DNA of 64,000 nucleotides, from NCBI RefSeq assembly GCF_011290685.1, contig NZ_JAANYN010000001.1, forward strand, positions 167,227 to 231,226. Direction: 5' to 3'. Shown here in pieces: positions 53,883 through 63,129 of this stretch; the first letter of the stretch is position 1; every line of letters begins with the position of its first letter. The notes beneath the pieces are model-generated. The model worked only from the letters and a program-made list of their open reading frames with translations, did not search any database and was not told the origin of the DNA. The position numbers and the translations under genes are program-made. The stretch is from Cyclobacterium plantarum. GTDB taxonomy: Bacteria > Bacteroidota > Bacteroidia > Cytophagales > Cyclobacteriaceae.

Positions 53883-54842
53883 ATGCATGTATTGATTATC
53901 GGAGCAGGAGGATTTATCGGGAGCCGGCTGGCCATGGAATTCCGGCAAAATAACCCCTCAGCTTCCATCAGCCTTTTCGACCGACAATTCTCTGAATTCC
54001 TGAAAAACGACCCTGGCTTTACCTGTGTGGAGGGGGATTTTGGGGACCAGACGCAAACAGACATGCTGTTGGAAAAAAAACCCGATTTGATTTTTCACCT
54101 CGCCGCAGTAGTAAGTGGTGAAGCAGAGAAAAATTTTGACCTGGGAATGGAAGTCAACCTCAAAGGTTCATTGCACCTGTTGGAAAAATGCCGTGCACTG
54201 GGGCATCAGCCCCGAATTGTTTTTGCCAGTTCATGTGGTATTTTTGGCGGAGATGTCCGGCAGGTCATTACGGAAAATACTGCCCCCAAGCCCAGAAGCT
54301 CTTATGGTACCCAAAAGGCCATCGTAGACCTGCTGATGAATGACTATAGCCGCAGGGGTTTTGTGGACGCCCGCTGCCTGAGGCTGCCCACCATCACCGT
54401 TCGCCCGGGAAAACCCAATGCCGCCACTTCCTCATTTTTAAGCGGTATCATCCGCGAACCACTGAATGGGCAGCAGGCCAGCTATCCGGTAGATCCTGCA
54501 TCGGAATTCTGGATCCTTTCTCCCAAACAGGTGGTGAAAAACTTTATCCATGCCGCCGCCTTGGAAGCCGAAGTGATTGGTGAGGACCGCTGCATCAACC
54601 TGCCGGGCCTGACCGTTTCGGTGCAACACATGATCGATTGCCTGGAAAAAGTGGCGGGACCAGAAGTAATCCAACGCCTTACTTACGAACCAGATCGCTT
54701 TTTGCAAAGTATCGTTCTGACCTGGCCACCCCATTTTGATACCCAAAAAGCGGATCAACTCGGGTTTACCGCCGACAGAGATGTGGAAGAAATTATCCGG
54801 AACTATATCCGGGAAGAAAATATTCAACTACAAAATTTATGA
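53883..54842 (+). CDS. NAD-dependent epimerase-like dehydrogenase, DenD-like
   Basis: Extended short-chain dehydrogenase of about 320 residues. The ATG at 53883 ([20 protein letters not shown]) gives the right Rossmann start; the frame open to 53784 overlaps gntP. It has the YxxxK catalytic pair ([13 protein letters not shown]), [10 protein letters not shown] with the catalytic Ser region, [14 protein letters not shown] and [20 protein letters not shown]. The combination matches D-erythronate dehydrogenase DenD, which oxidises the C2 hydroxyl of sugar acids; other sugar-acid substrates are possible. It overlaps the SDR gene by 4 bases. No kinase or aldolase of the usual DenD pathway adjoins it. 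Confidence 0.75.
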   Translation: MHVLIIGAGGFIGSRLAMEFRQNNPSASISLFDRQFSEFLKNDPGFTCVEGDFGDQTQTDMLLEKKPDLIFHLAAVVSGEAEKNFDLGMEVNLKGSLHLLEKCRALGHQPRIVFASSCGIFGGDVRQVITENTAPKPRSSYGTQKAIVDLLMNDYSRRGFVDARCLRLPTITVRPGKPNAATSSFLSGIIREPLNGQQASYPVDPASEFWILSPKQVVKNFIHAAALEAEVIGEDRCINLPGLTVSVQHMIDCLEKVAGPEVIQRLTYEPDRFLQSIVLTWPPHFDTQKADQLGFTADRDVEEIIRNYIREENIQLQNL

Positions 54843-55591
54843 ATGAGGAAGTTAGAACCGCTATCATAACAGGTGCCGGTTCAGGGATTGGCAGGGCAGT
54901 GGCACAAGCGCTGGCCAGGGAAGGCTGGAGTCTGATCCTCACGGGTAGAAAAGAAGAGCCGCTTAAAGAAACAGCCAGGCTTAGCACTGGAAATGGTCAC
55001 CTGGTCTGCCCTGCAGATATTACCGACCCAGCCGATGTAAGGCAACTTTTTTTAAAGACGGAGCAAAGCTTTGGCCGGCTGGACCTGTTGTTTAACAATG
55101 CTGGTGTAAATGCCCCTTCAGTACCTCTGGAAGAACTGGCCTTTGCCGATTGGAAAATGGTAATCGACACCAACCTTACAGGTGCCTTTCTTTGCACCCA
55201 GGAAGCCTTCAGGTTGATGCAAAAACAGCGGCCAAAAGGGGGGCGCATCATCAATAACGGATCACTTTCTGCCCATGCCCCCAGGCCCTTATCAGTGGCC
55301 TATACCGCAAGCAAACATGCCATCACCGGCCTCACCCGATCCACCAACCTGGATGGAAGGCCTCACGATATCGTCTGCGGGCAAATCGATATTGGCAATG
55401 CCAAAAGCGCCATGACCCAAAAGATTGAAAAAGGCATTCTGCAGGCAGATGGGACGCACAAGGTCGAGCCTACCATGGATGTGGCTGAGGTAGGCCGGGC
55501 TGTTGTCTATATGGCTGGCTTACCCCTGGATACCAATATTCCGTGGATTACAGTGATGGCCAGTGGCATGCCTTACATGGGTAGGGGGTAA
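54839..55591 (+). CDS. SDR-family oxidoreductase
   Basis: A 250-residue classical short-chain dehydrogenase. [15 protein letters not shown] is the coenzyme-binding motif, [10 protein letters not shown] the NNAG strand, and Ser / Tyr / Lys are in [20 protein letters not shown] followed by KHAITGL. It probably acts on the same substrate stream as the DenD-like enzyme, because the genes overlap by 4 bases. The exact reaction cannot be inferred. The C-terminal region ([11 protein letters not shown]) is characteristic of one aldonate-associated SDR group in my recollection; that is family knowledge, not seen directly. Confidence 0.85.
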   Translation: MNEEVRTAIITGAGSGIGRAVAQALAREGWSLILTGRKEEPLKETARLSTGNGHLVCPADITDPADVRQLFLKTEQSFGRLDLLFNNAGVNAPSVPLEELAFADWKMVIDTNLTGAFLCTQEAFRLMQKQRPKGGRIINNGSLSAHAPRPLSVAYTASKHAITGLTRSTNLDGRPHDIVCGQIDIGNAKSAMTQKIEKGILQADGTHKVEPTMDVAEVGRAVVYMAGLPLDTNIPWITVMASGMPYMGRG

Positions 55592-55685
55592 AATGGCCCG
55601 TTTTGCTTCCCAATGGGTAAAACAATAGGAATAATCCCTATTTGGTCCAGCTCTAAAATATTGAAACATGTTAACCTTCCTGCAT

Positions 55686-57638
55686 ATGCGTCCTTTCCTT
55701 ATTATTTTGATTCTGCTGCTGGGGGCAGCTTGCCAGCATCCACAATCCACCACAATTGAAAAAAGCGCTGAATTTACAAGAGTCAACTATAACCGACCGG
55801 ATGCCACCGCTTTCCTGGGCGTAGGACTTTGGGCCTGGCCCCTGCCTATGGACTATGACGGGGATGGTGACATGGACCTGCTGGTTTCCTGCCCGGACAA
55901 ACCCTTTAACGGGCTTTATTTTTTCGAAAATACCAGTGGGGAAGCCTTTCCGGCATTTGCTCCTCCGGTACGGTTAGGAGATGCCATTTCCAAGGTTCAG
56001 ATTTCCCATACCGGACTGGGGGCACCAAAGGTAACCATTCCCGGTGCCGAACTTCAGGATTTCCGCACAGCCCTTGATTCCATGCCTGAGGCGCTGTTTC
56101 CTATTGAAGAACTCACCAAGGATTTAGGGAAGAGCCCCCGCTTCAATCAATGGAAAATGGCCGATTACGATGGAGACGGAGACCTGGATATACTGGTCGG
56201 TATGGACGACTGGTCGGACTATGGCTGGGACAACGCTTATGATAGTACCGGCATTTGGGTGAATGGCCCCTTGCATGGTTATGTGTACCTTTTGGAAAAC
56301 CGGGACGGTGAATACCATAACCGCGGGCGGCTACAGGCCGGGGGAGAGGAAATCGATGTGTACGGCGCTCCTTCTCCCAACCTGGCGGATTTTGATGGGG
56401 ACGGGGACCTGGATTTGATTTGTGGAGAATTTCTGGACCGCATGACCTATTTCGAAAACGTGGGCAGCCGGGAGCAACCCGTATATAGCAAAGGCGTATT
56501 TTTGGAAAACCAGGACGGTACCATCAAAATGGACCTGGAGATGATCATCCCTGTGGCCGTTGATTGGGACAAGGATGGCCATGTAGACCTGATTGTAGGG
56601 GATGAAGACGGCAGGGTGGCCTGGCTGCAAAATACCGGGGAAATCCACAAAGGGATCCCGGAATTCACTTCTCCCAGGTATTTCCGTCAGCAAGCCGATC
56701 ATTTGAAATTTGGTGCCCTCGTAACTCCCGTAAGTGTGGATTGGGACCAGGATGGAGATGAAGATATCATAGCCGGAAATTCCGCCGGCCACATTGCCTT
56801 TATCGAAAATCTAAATGGTGGGCCTGAACCCCGATGGGCCGAGCCGGAATTACTGGAGGTAAAAGGGGAGGCCATACGCATACAGGCTGGAGACAATGGC
56901 TCCATTCAGGGGCCTGCCGAAGCCAAATGGGGCTACACCACCCTCTCTGTGGCGGACTGGGATGGTGACGGTCATCAGGATATTATCTTTAATTCCATCT
57001 GGGGCAAAGTGGAATGGATCCAAAATACCGGAACGGAACTCCGGGCACCCCAGCCCGTCAGGATAGACTGGGGAGATCAGGATCCGCCCTATCCGGCCTG
57101 GAATTGGTGGAAGCCGGCCGCAGATGAACTGGTTACCCAATGGAGAACCACTCCCTATGCCATCGATTGGGACAAAGATGGGGTCATGGACCTGGTCATG
57201 CTGGACCATGAGGGCTATCTGGCCTGGTATCAGGGTAGCAGCAAAGAAGGAACCAACATCCTAAAGCCGGGAAAAAAAATCTTTTATGGTAAAAACGGAT
57301 CAGCCTTTAACAACAAAAATATAGTTGAGGATACAGGGGATGGCCCGCTACGGCTTAATACCGCAGAGGCGGGAAGCAGTGGCAGAAGAAAAATCACTTT
57401 TGTGGACTGGGACAATGATGGCGACCTGGACCTGTTGGTGAATAGTCTGAATGTGTCCCTTTTCGAAAATATCAGCCAAAGCCCGGATAAGGTAGTTTTT
57501 GAATACAACGAACCATTGACGGAACAAATGTTGGCCGGCCACACTACCAGTCCTACTTTTGTGGATTGGGATAAAGACGGCGTTTGGGAATTGTTGGTAG
57601 GGGCCGAAGATGGGCATTTTTACTACCTGCCCAGGTAA
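55686..57638 (+). CDS. VCBS/FG-GAP repeat lipoprotein
   Basis: About 650 residues from the ATG at 55686 (MRPFLIILILLLGAAC), a lipobox cysteine then HPQSTT. The body has at least seven calcium-binding DxDxDGD loops (PMDYDGDGDMDLLVS, KMADYDGDGDLDILVG, ADFDGDGDLDLICGE, VDWDKDGHVDLIVGD, VDWDQDGDEDIIAGN, VADWDGDGHQDIIFN, FVDWDNDGDLDLLVN), which form a seven-bladed propeller-like array. Such proteins bind or process polysaccharides or other surface ligands. It follows the sugar-acid genes by about 95 bases and may be cotranscribed. The ligand is unknown. Confidence 0.85.
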   Translation: MRPFLIILILLLGAACQHPQSTTIEKSAEFTRVNYNRPDATAFLGVGLWAWPLPMDYDGDGDMDLLVSCPDKPFNGLYFFENTSGEAFPAFAPPVRLGDAISKVQISHTGLGAPKVTIPGAELQDFRTALDSMPEALFPIEELTKDLGKSPRFNQWKMADYDGDGDLDILVGMDDWSDYGWDNAYDSTGIWVNGPLHGYVYLLENRDGEYHNRGRLQAGGEEIDVYGAPSPNLADFDGDGDLDLICGEFLDRMTYFENVGSREQPVYSKGVFLENQDGTIKMDLEMIIPVAVDWDKDGHVDLIVGDEDGRVAWLQNTGEIHKGIPEFTSPRYFRQQADHLKFGALVTPVSVDWDQDGDEDIIAGNSAGHIAFIENLNGGPEPRWAEPELLEVKGEAIRIQAGDNGSIQGPAEAKWGYTTLSVADWDGDGHQDIIFNSIWGKVEWIQNTGTELRAPQPVRIDWGDQDPPYPAWNWWKPAADELVTQWRTTPYAIDWDKDGVMDLVMLDHEGYLAWYQGSSKEGTNILKPGKKIFYGKNGSAFNNKNIVEDTGDGPLRLNTAEAGSSGRRKITFVDWDNDGDLDLLVNSLNVSLFENISQSPDKVVFEYNEPLTEQMLAGHTTSPTFVDWDKDGVWELLVGAEDGHFYYLPR

Positions 57639-57877
57639 AAATTAAAACTTTGGGATTTGCTCCGGGTAAAAGAGTATTTATTCATATTCTCTGCAGATTC
57701 GAAATAACTTTCACCGCAAGGTTTTTCCGGTTCCTGCCTTTTAAATACGATAGGAGTATATCAAATACCTAAATCAAATCGGGTTTCGAAAAAATATTTT
57801 TCACTTGTTTTTAATTATTAGATTATCCTGGTTTTATAAATTGAACCCTAATCATATGAATTGGTTCTTTTTTCCTC

Positions 57878-58032
57878 TTTCTTTTTGTTCCCGATTCGCT
57901 TCGCTATTCGGGACAGGCTTTGAAACAAAAAGAAACAAACCCGCCTCCCGGAGGGCAGGAAATTCAAGACAAAAAAATCCTTCCTCCCGCCGTCCAGCCG
58001 CGCACCCTCCCGAAAAAAATCGGGACAGGCTT
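57878..58032. repeat. Inverted-repeat intergenic element
   Basis: TTTCTTTTTGTT (57878-57889) pairs perfectly with AACAAAAAGAAA (57924-57935). Inside, CCCGA (57890-57894) pairs with TCGGG (57908-57912). The tract TCGGGACAGGCTT (57908-57920) recurs at 58020-58032 after CCCGAAAAAAATCGGG. Composite hairpin elements of this kind occur between genes of many Bacteroidota. The 94-residue frame at 57805-58089 lies across it and is an artefact. Confidence 0.65.
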
Positions 58033-58424
58033 GGTTTTTTGTCGGCCCAACGCTCTTTTCGTATATCAATAAAATCTTCGTTTTGTTAATTAGCCGCTTA
58101 AATTTATTTGGACAGGTATCCCATCGACTAAAATAACACAGTAACTGTCTTTAGAAAATTCTATTTTTCCTGGATTGTTACATGTGATTCATCTAATATC
58201 CGGATAAATGGGGTTAATGCGTTGAGGTTTTCCCTTGTGAATAAAAGCACTTTATCCTATCGGCTGTAGATTCGCAAGAATTTTCACCGCAAGAATTTCC
58301 GGGTTCATCGCAAACTTTTTCAGGTTGATCTCCTTCCCGGAATCAGGCCCTTTATCCTCCTTATGTTTGTCCTGTAAATCATTCAACAACAGTCTGCCAG
58401 CTGGCAGGCATAAAACGAAAAAAC
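58033..58424. other. Intergenic region with degraded repeats and a palindrome
   Basis: No gene is supported from 57639 to 58424. Two similar segments (57692-57734 and 58264-58306, sharing TTTCACCGCAAG...TTTCCGG) look like decayed copies of one repeat. A perfect 14-base palindrome, CTGCCAGCTGGCAG (58394-58407), lies about 18 bases before the next start codon and could be an operator or a REP fragment. Confidence 0.5.
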
Positions 58425-59012
58425 ATGAAAAACATAATGAAAATTTCCGCAATAGTCGCATTAGTAATTGTATCCTTAACCAGCATGACCCCTGTCCCAA
58501 GCAATACCCTGATCAGTAGCCATGAGGGTAAAAATCTGTTTTTTACCCTGGATTCCCAGGCTAAGTCCTCGATCATAAAAATTACAGATAAAACTGCCAA
58601 TACCTTGTTTTATACAACCGTATACGACAACAATTATGCTAAAAAGTTTAACCTGGAACAACTGGCGTCAGGCACCTATTACTTTTCTATAGATAATCCT
58701 CAGGCCAGCGTGACGTATACGCTTGATGTCAAAGGTGACAAAATTGCCATCACCGAAAAAGAGGAAAAAATCGCGACTTCTGTCTTTAAAGTAATTGGAG
58801 ACAAAGTAATTTTAACGTTATCGGACGAAGAGCTGAAAAAAGTGGACATAAAAATCACCAACAGCAGCGAAGACGAAATATTCAGTGCTTCTGAAAAGGT
58901 AGATGGAAGTTTTGATAAAGTTTTTAACTTTGAAAAAGCCATAAAAGACGAATATACCATCACCGTAAAAGATGGGAAAAAGACCTACTTCCAACATGTC
59001 ACAGTAGGTTAA
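58425..59012 (+). CDS. Small secreted beta-sandwich protein of unknown function
   Basis: A 195-residue exported protein, start at 58425 or at the Met four codons later. Signal peptide (KISAIVALVIVSLTSMTPVP), then two similar beta-rich halves. Each has an SSIIKITDKTANTLFYTTV / KKVDIKITNSSEDEIFSASE strand pair and ends in GTYYFSIDN / DEYTITVKDGKKTYFQHVTV, so the protein looks like two tandem Ig-like or T9SS-tail-like units. A C-terminal sorting motif is not obvious. It is monocistronic with its own terminator at 59052. Confidence 0.7.
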   Translation: MKNIMKISAIVALVIVSLTSMTPVPSNTLISSHEGKNLFFTLDSQAKSSIIKITDKTANTLFYTTVYDNNYAKKFNLEQLASGTYYFSIDNPQASVTYTLDVKGDKIAITEKEEKIATSVFKVIGDKVILTLSDEELKKVDIKITNSSEDEIFSASEKVDGSFDKVFNFEKAIKDEYTITVKDGKKTYFQHVTVG

Positions 59013-59051
59013 TTCAGGAAAACCCAATTAAGGGGAATGGATTACCCCGGA

Positions 59052-59085
59052 GAAACCGGTCTTTACAGGTCGGTTTCTTTTTATG
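59052..59085 (+). terminator. Intrinsic terminator after the small secreted protein
   Basis: GAAACCG and CGGTTTC pair around a 13-base loop, directly followed by TTTTTAT, about 40 bases after the stop codon. Confidence 0.78.
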
Positions 59086-59280
59086 CCTTTTCAGGCGATA
59101 CAAATTCAGGACAGCAATAATTTTCTTATTCAATTCTTATTCAAAATGCTTACCTTAGGCTAGCTGCGACACAAATCGTATGGAAAGTACAAATGCAATT
59201 AGTCAATATTACCAAACTCTATCCTCCTAAGGGTACGGGGAGCTGTTTTCCTGTACTATCGCAACAAACCATGAGAAGAG

Positions 59281-59991
59281 ATGATAACCTGTATCGCCAT
59301 AGATGACGAGCCACTGGCCCTGGAATTGCTAAAAGACTATATCAGCAAGGTACCCTTTTTAAAGTTGGTAGCGGTCTGCAGCGATGCTTTTGAAGCCATG
59401 GAAGCACTCCGCTTACATACTGTTGATCTGGTATTTGCCGATATCCAAATGCCTGATCTGACAGGATTTCAGTTTATTTCCAGCCTGAAGGTGAAACCCA
59501 TTGTTATCTTCATCACCGCCTACAACCAATATGCCGTAGACAGTTATGACCTGGATGTGGTCGACTACCTGGTCAAGCCTGTGCCGCTGGAGCGGTTTAT
59601 CAAAGCCTGCAACCGGGCCAGAGAACTTCATGAGTTGAAAACCAGCAAGTCCCCCTCCACTGCAAATACCCCCGACCATTTTTTTGCCAACGTGGATTAC
59701 AGTCAACTCAAAATCAGGTTTGATGATATCCGCTGGTTGAAAGGTTATGGGGATTACATCAAATTTCACCTCAAAAGCCAGGAGCAGCCGCTGGTGGTAC
59801 GGATGAGTTTCAAGGAGCTTGAAAGGATTTTACCGCCCGGGAAATTTATCCGCATCCATAAATCTTATTCCGTGGCGCTGGCAGAAATTACCGCTATTCG
59901 CAAAAACAGTCTTTTTTTGGGGGATCAGGAATTTTCTATCGGGGAGTCCTACCGGGAAGAGGTGGAGAAATGGGTTCGTAGCGGGAATTGA
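59281..59991 (+). CDS. LytTR-family response regulator
   Basis: A 236-residue two-component regulator. Receiver domain 1-120 with CIAIDDEPLALELLKDY, the phospho-acceptor Asp54 in VFADIQMPDLTG, and YAVDSYDLDVVDYLVKPV. LytTR DNA-binding domain at about 135-235 (WLKGYGDYIKFHL, FIRIHKSYSVALAEITAI, IGESYREEVEKWV). No histidine kinase gene adjoins it, unlike the common LytS-LytR pairs, so it is an orphan here. The target genes are unknown. The leader region 59100-59280 contains no other gene. Confidence 0.92.
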   Translation: MITCIAIDDEPLALELLKDYISKVPFLKLVAVCSDAFEAMEALRLHTVDLVFADIQMPDLTGFQFISSLKVKPIVIFITAYNQYAVDSYDLDVVDYLVKPVPLERFIKACNRARELHELKTSKSPSTANTPDHFFANVDYSQLKIRFDDIRWLKGYGDYIKFHLKSQEQPLVVRMSFKELERILPPGKFIRIHKSYSVALAEITAIRKNSLFLGDQEFSIGESYREEVEKWVRSGN

Positions 59992-60012
59992 ACCTGTGAC
60001 GACATTGGTTAA

Positions 60013-60282
60013 TTACCAGGTAATGTCCATCCGGACAAATCCCATTTCGTCCTCAAGATTTTCAAACAGCCATAATTTTCCATCCTTACTAAAATGAAAA
60101 GGAGGACGCGCGTCCATTGATTGAAAATGGTATTCTGCGATTAAGCTGAAATCTTTGGTTAAAACACTAAGGAATACAGCTGCACCTTTGGTGGGAGTAT
60201 ATAACTGTCCTTCTTTGTCAAGAGTGATTTTGCTGACATTATTCAGTTTACCCAAATTGATTTTTTCAATTGTAATGTTCAT
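60013..60282 (-). CDS. Small unknown protein, possibly a propeller fragment
   Basis: An 89-residue frame (begins MNITIEKINLGKLNNVSKIT; middle KDGKLWLFENLEDEMGFVRM). It overlaps the RAYT gene by 4 bases, which argues for translational coupling. Strand-like repeats (KDFSLIAEYHFQSM, KDGKLWLFEN) resemble the last blades of beta-propeller proteins, so it may be the tail of a gene broken by the transposase insertion, or a genuine small partner of the transposase. There is no signal peptide or known motif. Confidence 0.5.
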   Translation of the reverse strand: MNITIEKINLGKLNNVSKITLDKEGQLYTPTKGAAVFLSVLTKDFSLIAEYHFQSMDARPPFHFSKDGKLWLFENLEDEMGFVRMDITW

Positions 60283-60902
60283 TTGCTATTAAATTTGTCA
60301 CCCTTCCAATTTCCAGGATTGTTGATGATATAATCAGAAATCCGTTGATATGCTGCGTCATTTCTAATAATGTGATCGTGAAAACGGGATTGCCATCCAT
60401 TTTCTAATCCCAAACGGTTGGCGTGTTTGGTAACGGCAGATTTGTAGGATCCAATTATTGACGAAACCGAATTTTTTCCGATATTTTGAAACCGGGTTTG
60501 TCCAAATGTAGGGGAATTTGGTATTTTGTTGTTCATTTGTTTCCATGGTATTTGCGACGATTGTAGGGACGGGGCATGCCCCGTCCCTACAACGTTCGGT
60601 CCATCAACACGTCCATCGTTTTCAACCTCCGGTTTATCCAATATCAATATTCCATGAATATGATTGGGCATAACCACAAAATCACCCAGTCCAACAAATG
60701 ATGCATGGTTTGGGATTTCGTGCCACAAAATATCGGCAATCACACCCATGGGGGATAATTTCATTATCCCATTATCGATTTCACCAAAAAAATGTTCCCG
60801 CCCTCGGGTACATATGGTGATAAAATACGCCCCATTCCAACCGTAATCCCACCATTGGGCACGGGCTGATGCATTGCGGTATTTGTTTTTATACCTATCC
60901 AT
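60279..60902 (-). CDS. REP-associated tyrosine transposase (RAYT)
   Basis: A 207-residue Y1/HUH transposase. N-terminal YKNKYRNASARAQWWDYGWN and GAYFITICTRGREHFFGEID, HUH motif VVMPNHIHGILIL, SSIIGSYKSAVTKHANRLG, and C-terminal FHDHIIRNDAAYQRISDYII with the catalytic tyrosine, then NNPGNWKGDKF. All expected RAYT blocks are present, so it may be active. An uncommon insertion of about 11 codons at residues 104-114 contains a 32-bp perfect palindrome (60561-60592) that is read through in frame. RAYTs typically mobilise such REP palindromes, so the element appears to have landed in its own gene. Confidence 0.85.
   Translation of the reverse strand: MDRYKNKYRNASARAQWWDYGWNGAYFITICTRGREHFFGEIDNGIMKLSPMGVIADILWHEIPNHASFVGLGDFVVMPNHIHGILILDKPEVENDGRVDGPNVVGTGHAPSLQSSQIPWKQMNNKIPNSPTFGQTRFQNIGKNSVSSIIGSYKSAVTKHANRLGLENGWQSRFHDHIIRNDAAYQRISDYIINNPGNWKGDKFNSK
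60561..60592. repeat. 32-bp perfect palindrome inside the RAYT gene
   Basis: A perfect 32-base palindrome centred between 60576 and 60577, with core GGGACGGGGCATGCCCCGTC, flanked on both sides by TTGTA / TACAA arms. It lies within the transposase coding region and translates in frame as VVGTGHAPSLQ. It differs in sequence from the hairpin repeats around 15.6-16.6 kb and from the palindrome at 10194. Confidence 0.9.
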
Positions 60903-61207
60903 GATAACAGACTGAAAGTTAGACCAAAAAAGGAAAAATGTGCTTATTGGGTTTCATAACCGCTGTTTCCTTTTCTTCTCATTTGCCACCACCCAACGGT
61001 ATCTCAATCTAATAGGTTTTTGGGTTTTTTGAAAGAATTTTTTACCAACTGCTCAGGAACCCTCTAAATTCATAATGAATTATTCAGAACCCATTGGGTT
61101 TTAATATAGTCCAAGTGACCAAAAAATCGCTGAAACAGTCAAAATAAATAGGGTAGTCTTTTAGGGGTCAGTATACTCCGGATTATTTAAAACCAAGGAG
61201 TCAATTA
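60903..61207. other. Intergenic region, nothing recognised
   Basis: About 300 AT-rich bases between the RAYT gene and the phosphatase. No gene, clear hairpin or repeat was found. Promoters for the leftward RAYT gene are expected near 60905-60960. Confidence 0.4.
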
Positions 61208-62797
61208 TCAGTTGTCTTCGGTCTGAAACGTCCTAACTTCCGACCAATCACTCCAATTCAGGTTTTGATCACGGTAACGAACCCGCCAATAATACCTGGT
61301 ATTGGGCGCAAGTCGCTCCGTTTTTTCATCCGTTAAGTCATCGTCCTTTTGTCGGTTTTCTTTGTAATACCAATTTTGAAATTGATGCCAGCTCTCAAAT
61401 TCCAATTTTTCAAAACCCGTTGATGTTGACAGCTGCCAATGTGAAGCTGCGTGAAACGTACCCGAATAATCGCTGGTGAAGGGCCCGGCTTTCAAAACGG
61501 CACCGTTGATGGAAACCCCTGATCCAGTCGGCGAAATGGCTTCTGGGGTATTCGGCTTTCGTTCTTTTCTCCATACGGTAATGCTATCTCTCAATTCATT
61601 CTCCCGGTGCTCCATGGTATTGCCGCGGCTGATTCGTTTGATGGTAAATTTTGGATCGCTTCTATCGCCGTCTACAGACACCATGACAAATCCGTACTCA
61701 TCTTGCGTAACGGTAAACTCGTCGTAATCTTTACCTTCAAATTCACCCCAGTTATCGATGGCACCTCCTGCTGAGGCCACGTTGATCCAGAGGTGTTTGT
61801 GGTCCCTGGACTGTCCCCGGGAATATCCGTGGGTATGGCCAAAAAAGTGAATACTGGGCTTCCCGGTTCTGGTTGAAAATTGTTCCAATGCTTCAACGAT
61901 TCGCCCGGTAAAGTCTTCTTCGCCCGGAATCCAAAGTTCTGACTTAAACGGATGATGCAATTGCGCAAAAACGAAATCGATTTTATCATCCTTTTCTGTG
62001 TCAGCCAATAGTTCTTTTAGCCAATCCAATTGTTCCCGCAGATCCCTGTAACCATCGTTTGAGTCCAAACCAATTACCCGGGTGTTGCCGTAATCTTTGT
62101 ACCACCAATGTTCTGCATAGGCAGGCGTGCCGTTCTCAGGCAAACTAAAATACTTGAAGTAGTATACGGAATTGCGCTCATGGTTTCCGGGTACGGGATA
62201 TACCGGTACTTGGGCGAATAGTTTCTCTGCGGGCTTAAAAAAATGCTCTTTCCATTGAAAAAATTTAGCGCCATTTTCTACCAGATCTCCCGGTATCAGC
62301 ACCATTGCCAGGTTATCGGGTAGGGACCCTCCAAACTCTTTTTCAAGATAGCCAATCACCCCCTCGTTCAACACTTCCCTAAATTTATCAGGTTGATTGT
62401 GGTCATACTGCATATCGCTCATCGCAACCAACTTAAAATCTTTACCGTCGCTAGAAAAGGGAGGTGTTTTAAATTGAAAAATATCTGACCGGGCATTTCC
62501 GGTACGCACCCGGTAATAGTATTCGGTAAACCGTTCCAAGCCGGTAATTTTAACGGTATGTACCCGTACATCGTCAAAATTGATTGCTTCAGAAGTACCG
62601 GAAACTTTTTCGCTTAGATTGGGACTGGTACCCCATTCCACGATACTCTCTTCTCCCTCGGATGTTTGCCACATGACAATTGCCGAATTTGGCTCCACAT
62701 CTTGTAGGTAGGGTTTGATTTCTATCACCTGTGCCAGGGATTGAAAGCAGATACCCGCAAACAATGCGAATAAAGCTGATTTGAATGCCATTTTCAA
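61208..62797 (-). CDS. Secreted purple-acid-phosphatase-like metallophosphoesterase
   Basis: A 529-residue secreted enzyme. Signal peptide (FKSALFALFAGICFQSLAQ), an N-terminal Fn3-like purple acid phosphatase domain (about 22-110, KPYLQDVEPNSAIVMWQTSE) and the metallophosphoesterase core with AMSDMQYDH, LIPGDLVENG, VPGNHERN, FAQLHHPF and FFGHTHGYSRG, all the dinuclear metal ligands. A further Fn3-like domain lies at the C-terminus (NTRYYWRVRYRDQNLNWSDW). It probably releases phosphate from organic esters outside the cell. It is isolated from other phosphate genes in the window. No divergence of catalytic residues is seen. Confidence 0.9.
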   Translation of the reverse strand: MKMAFKSALFALFAGICFQSLAQVIEIKPYLQDVEPNSAIVMWQTSEGEESIVEWGTSPNLSEKVSGTSEAINFDDVRVHTVKITGLERFTEYYYRVRTGNARSDIFQFKTPPFSSDGKDFKLVAMSDMQYDHNQPDKFREVLNEGVIGYLEKEFGGSLPDNLAMVLIPGDLVENGAKFFQWKEHFFKPAEKLFAQVPVYPVPGNHERNSVYYFKYFSLPENGTPAYAEHWWYKDYGNTRVIGLDSNDGYRDLREQLDWLKELLADTEKDDKIDFVFAQLHHPFKSELWIPGEEDFTGRIVEALEQFSTRTGKPSIHFFGHTHGYSRGQSRDHKHLWINVASAGGAIDNWGEFEGKDYDEFTVTQDEYGFVMVSVDGDRSDPKFTIKRISRGNTMEHRENELRDSITVWRKERKPNTPEAISPTGSGVSINGAVLKAGPFTSDYSGTFHAASHWQLSTSTGFEKLEFESWHQFQNWYYKENRQKDDDLTDEKTERLAPNTRYYWRVRYRDQNLNWSDWSEVRTFQTEDN

Positions 62798-63129
62798 TTT
62801 GCTAATTACCTTTTTCGTTGATTACAAAAATTGCGCGCTGAAAAAACTCCAAGCAGGAATTTATTATGCACAAGGCAAGGTACTATTTTCGCAATAAAAA
62901 AAGTAAACCAGCCTTGAAATTGGCGGATAATTCTCCAGGGTCCTGCTTTCCCATTGCCTTCATGAAAAGTCAGATATCATCCCCTTCTCCTATTCTTTAG
63001 GCGGTTCCGCATACGGTTGGTCTGGTGTTGCGGAATGCATCAGCAATGTAGCGTAAAATAATGATTGATGTATAGACAAGCCTGACCTTTGTCCTCGATA
63101 AGCATTCAAGGAAATCTGTATGATGTACG
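62798..63129. other. Intergenic region with degenerate repeats
   Basis: No gene is supported (the 61-residue minus frame at 62997-63182 overlaps the GIY-YIG tail). The 16-mer AAGGCAAGGTACTATT occurs here at about 62872-62887 and again near 14926-14941 after the GH95 gene; its meaning is unclear. Its right edge meets a degraded third boundary of the tRNA/GIY-YIG repeat at 63141. Confidence 0.4.

Noticed and set aside
57805..58089. 94-residue frame, basic
   Set aside because: Lies across the intergenic inverted-repeat element; composition follows the repeat.
62872..62887. 16-mer AAGGCAAGGTACTATT, also near 14926
   Set aside because: Two copies only, no structure; could be chance or a worn repeat, so not called as an element.
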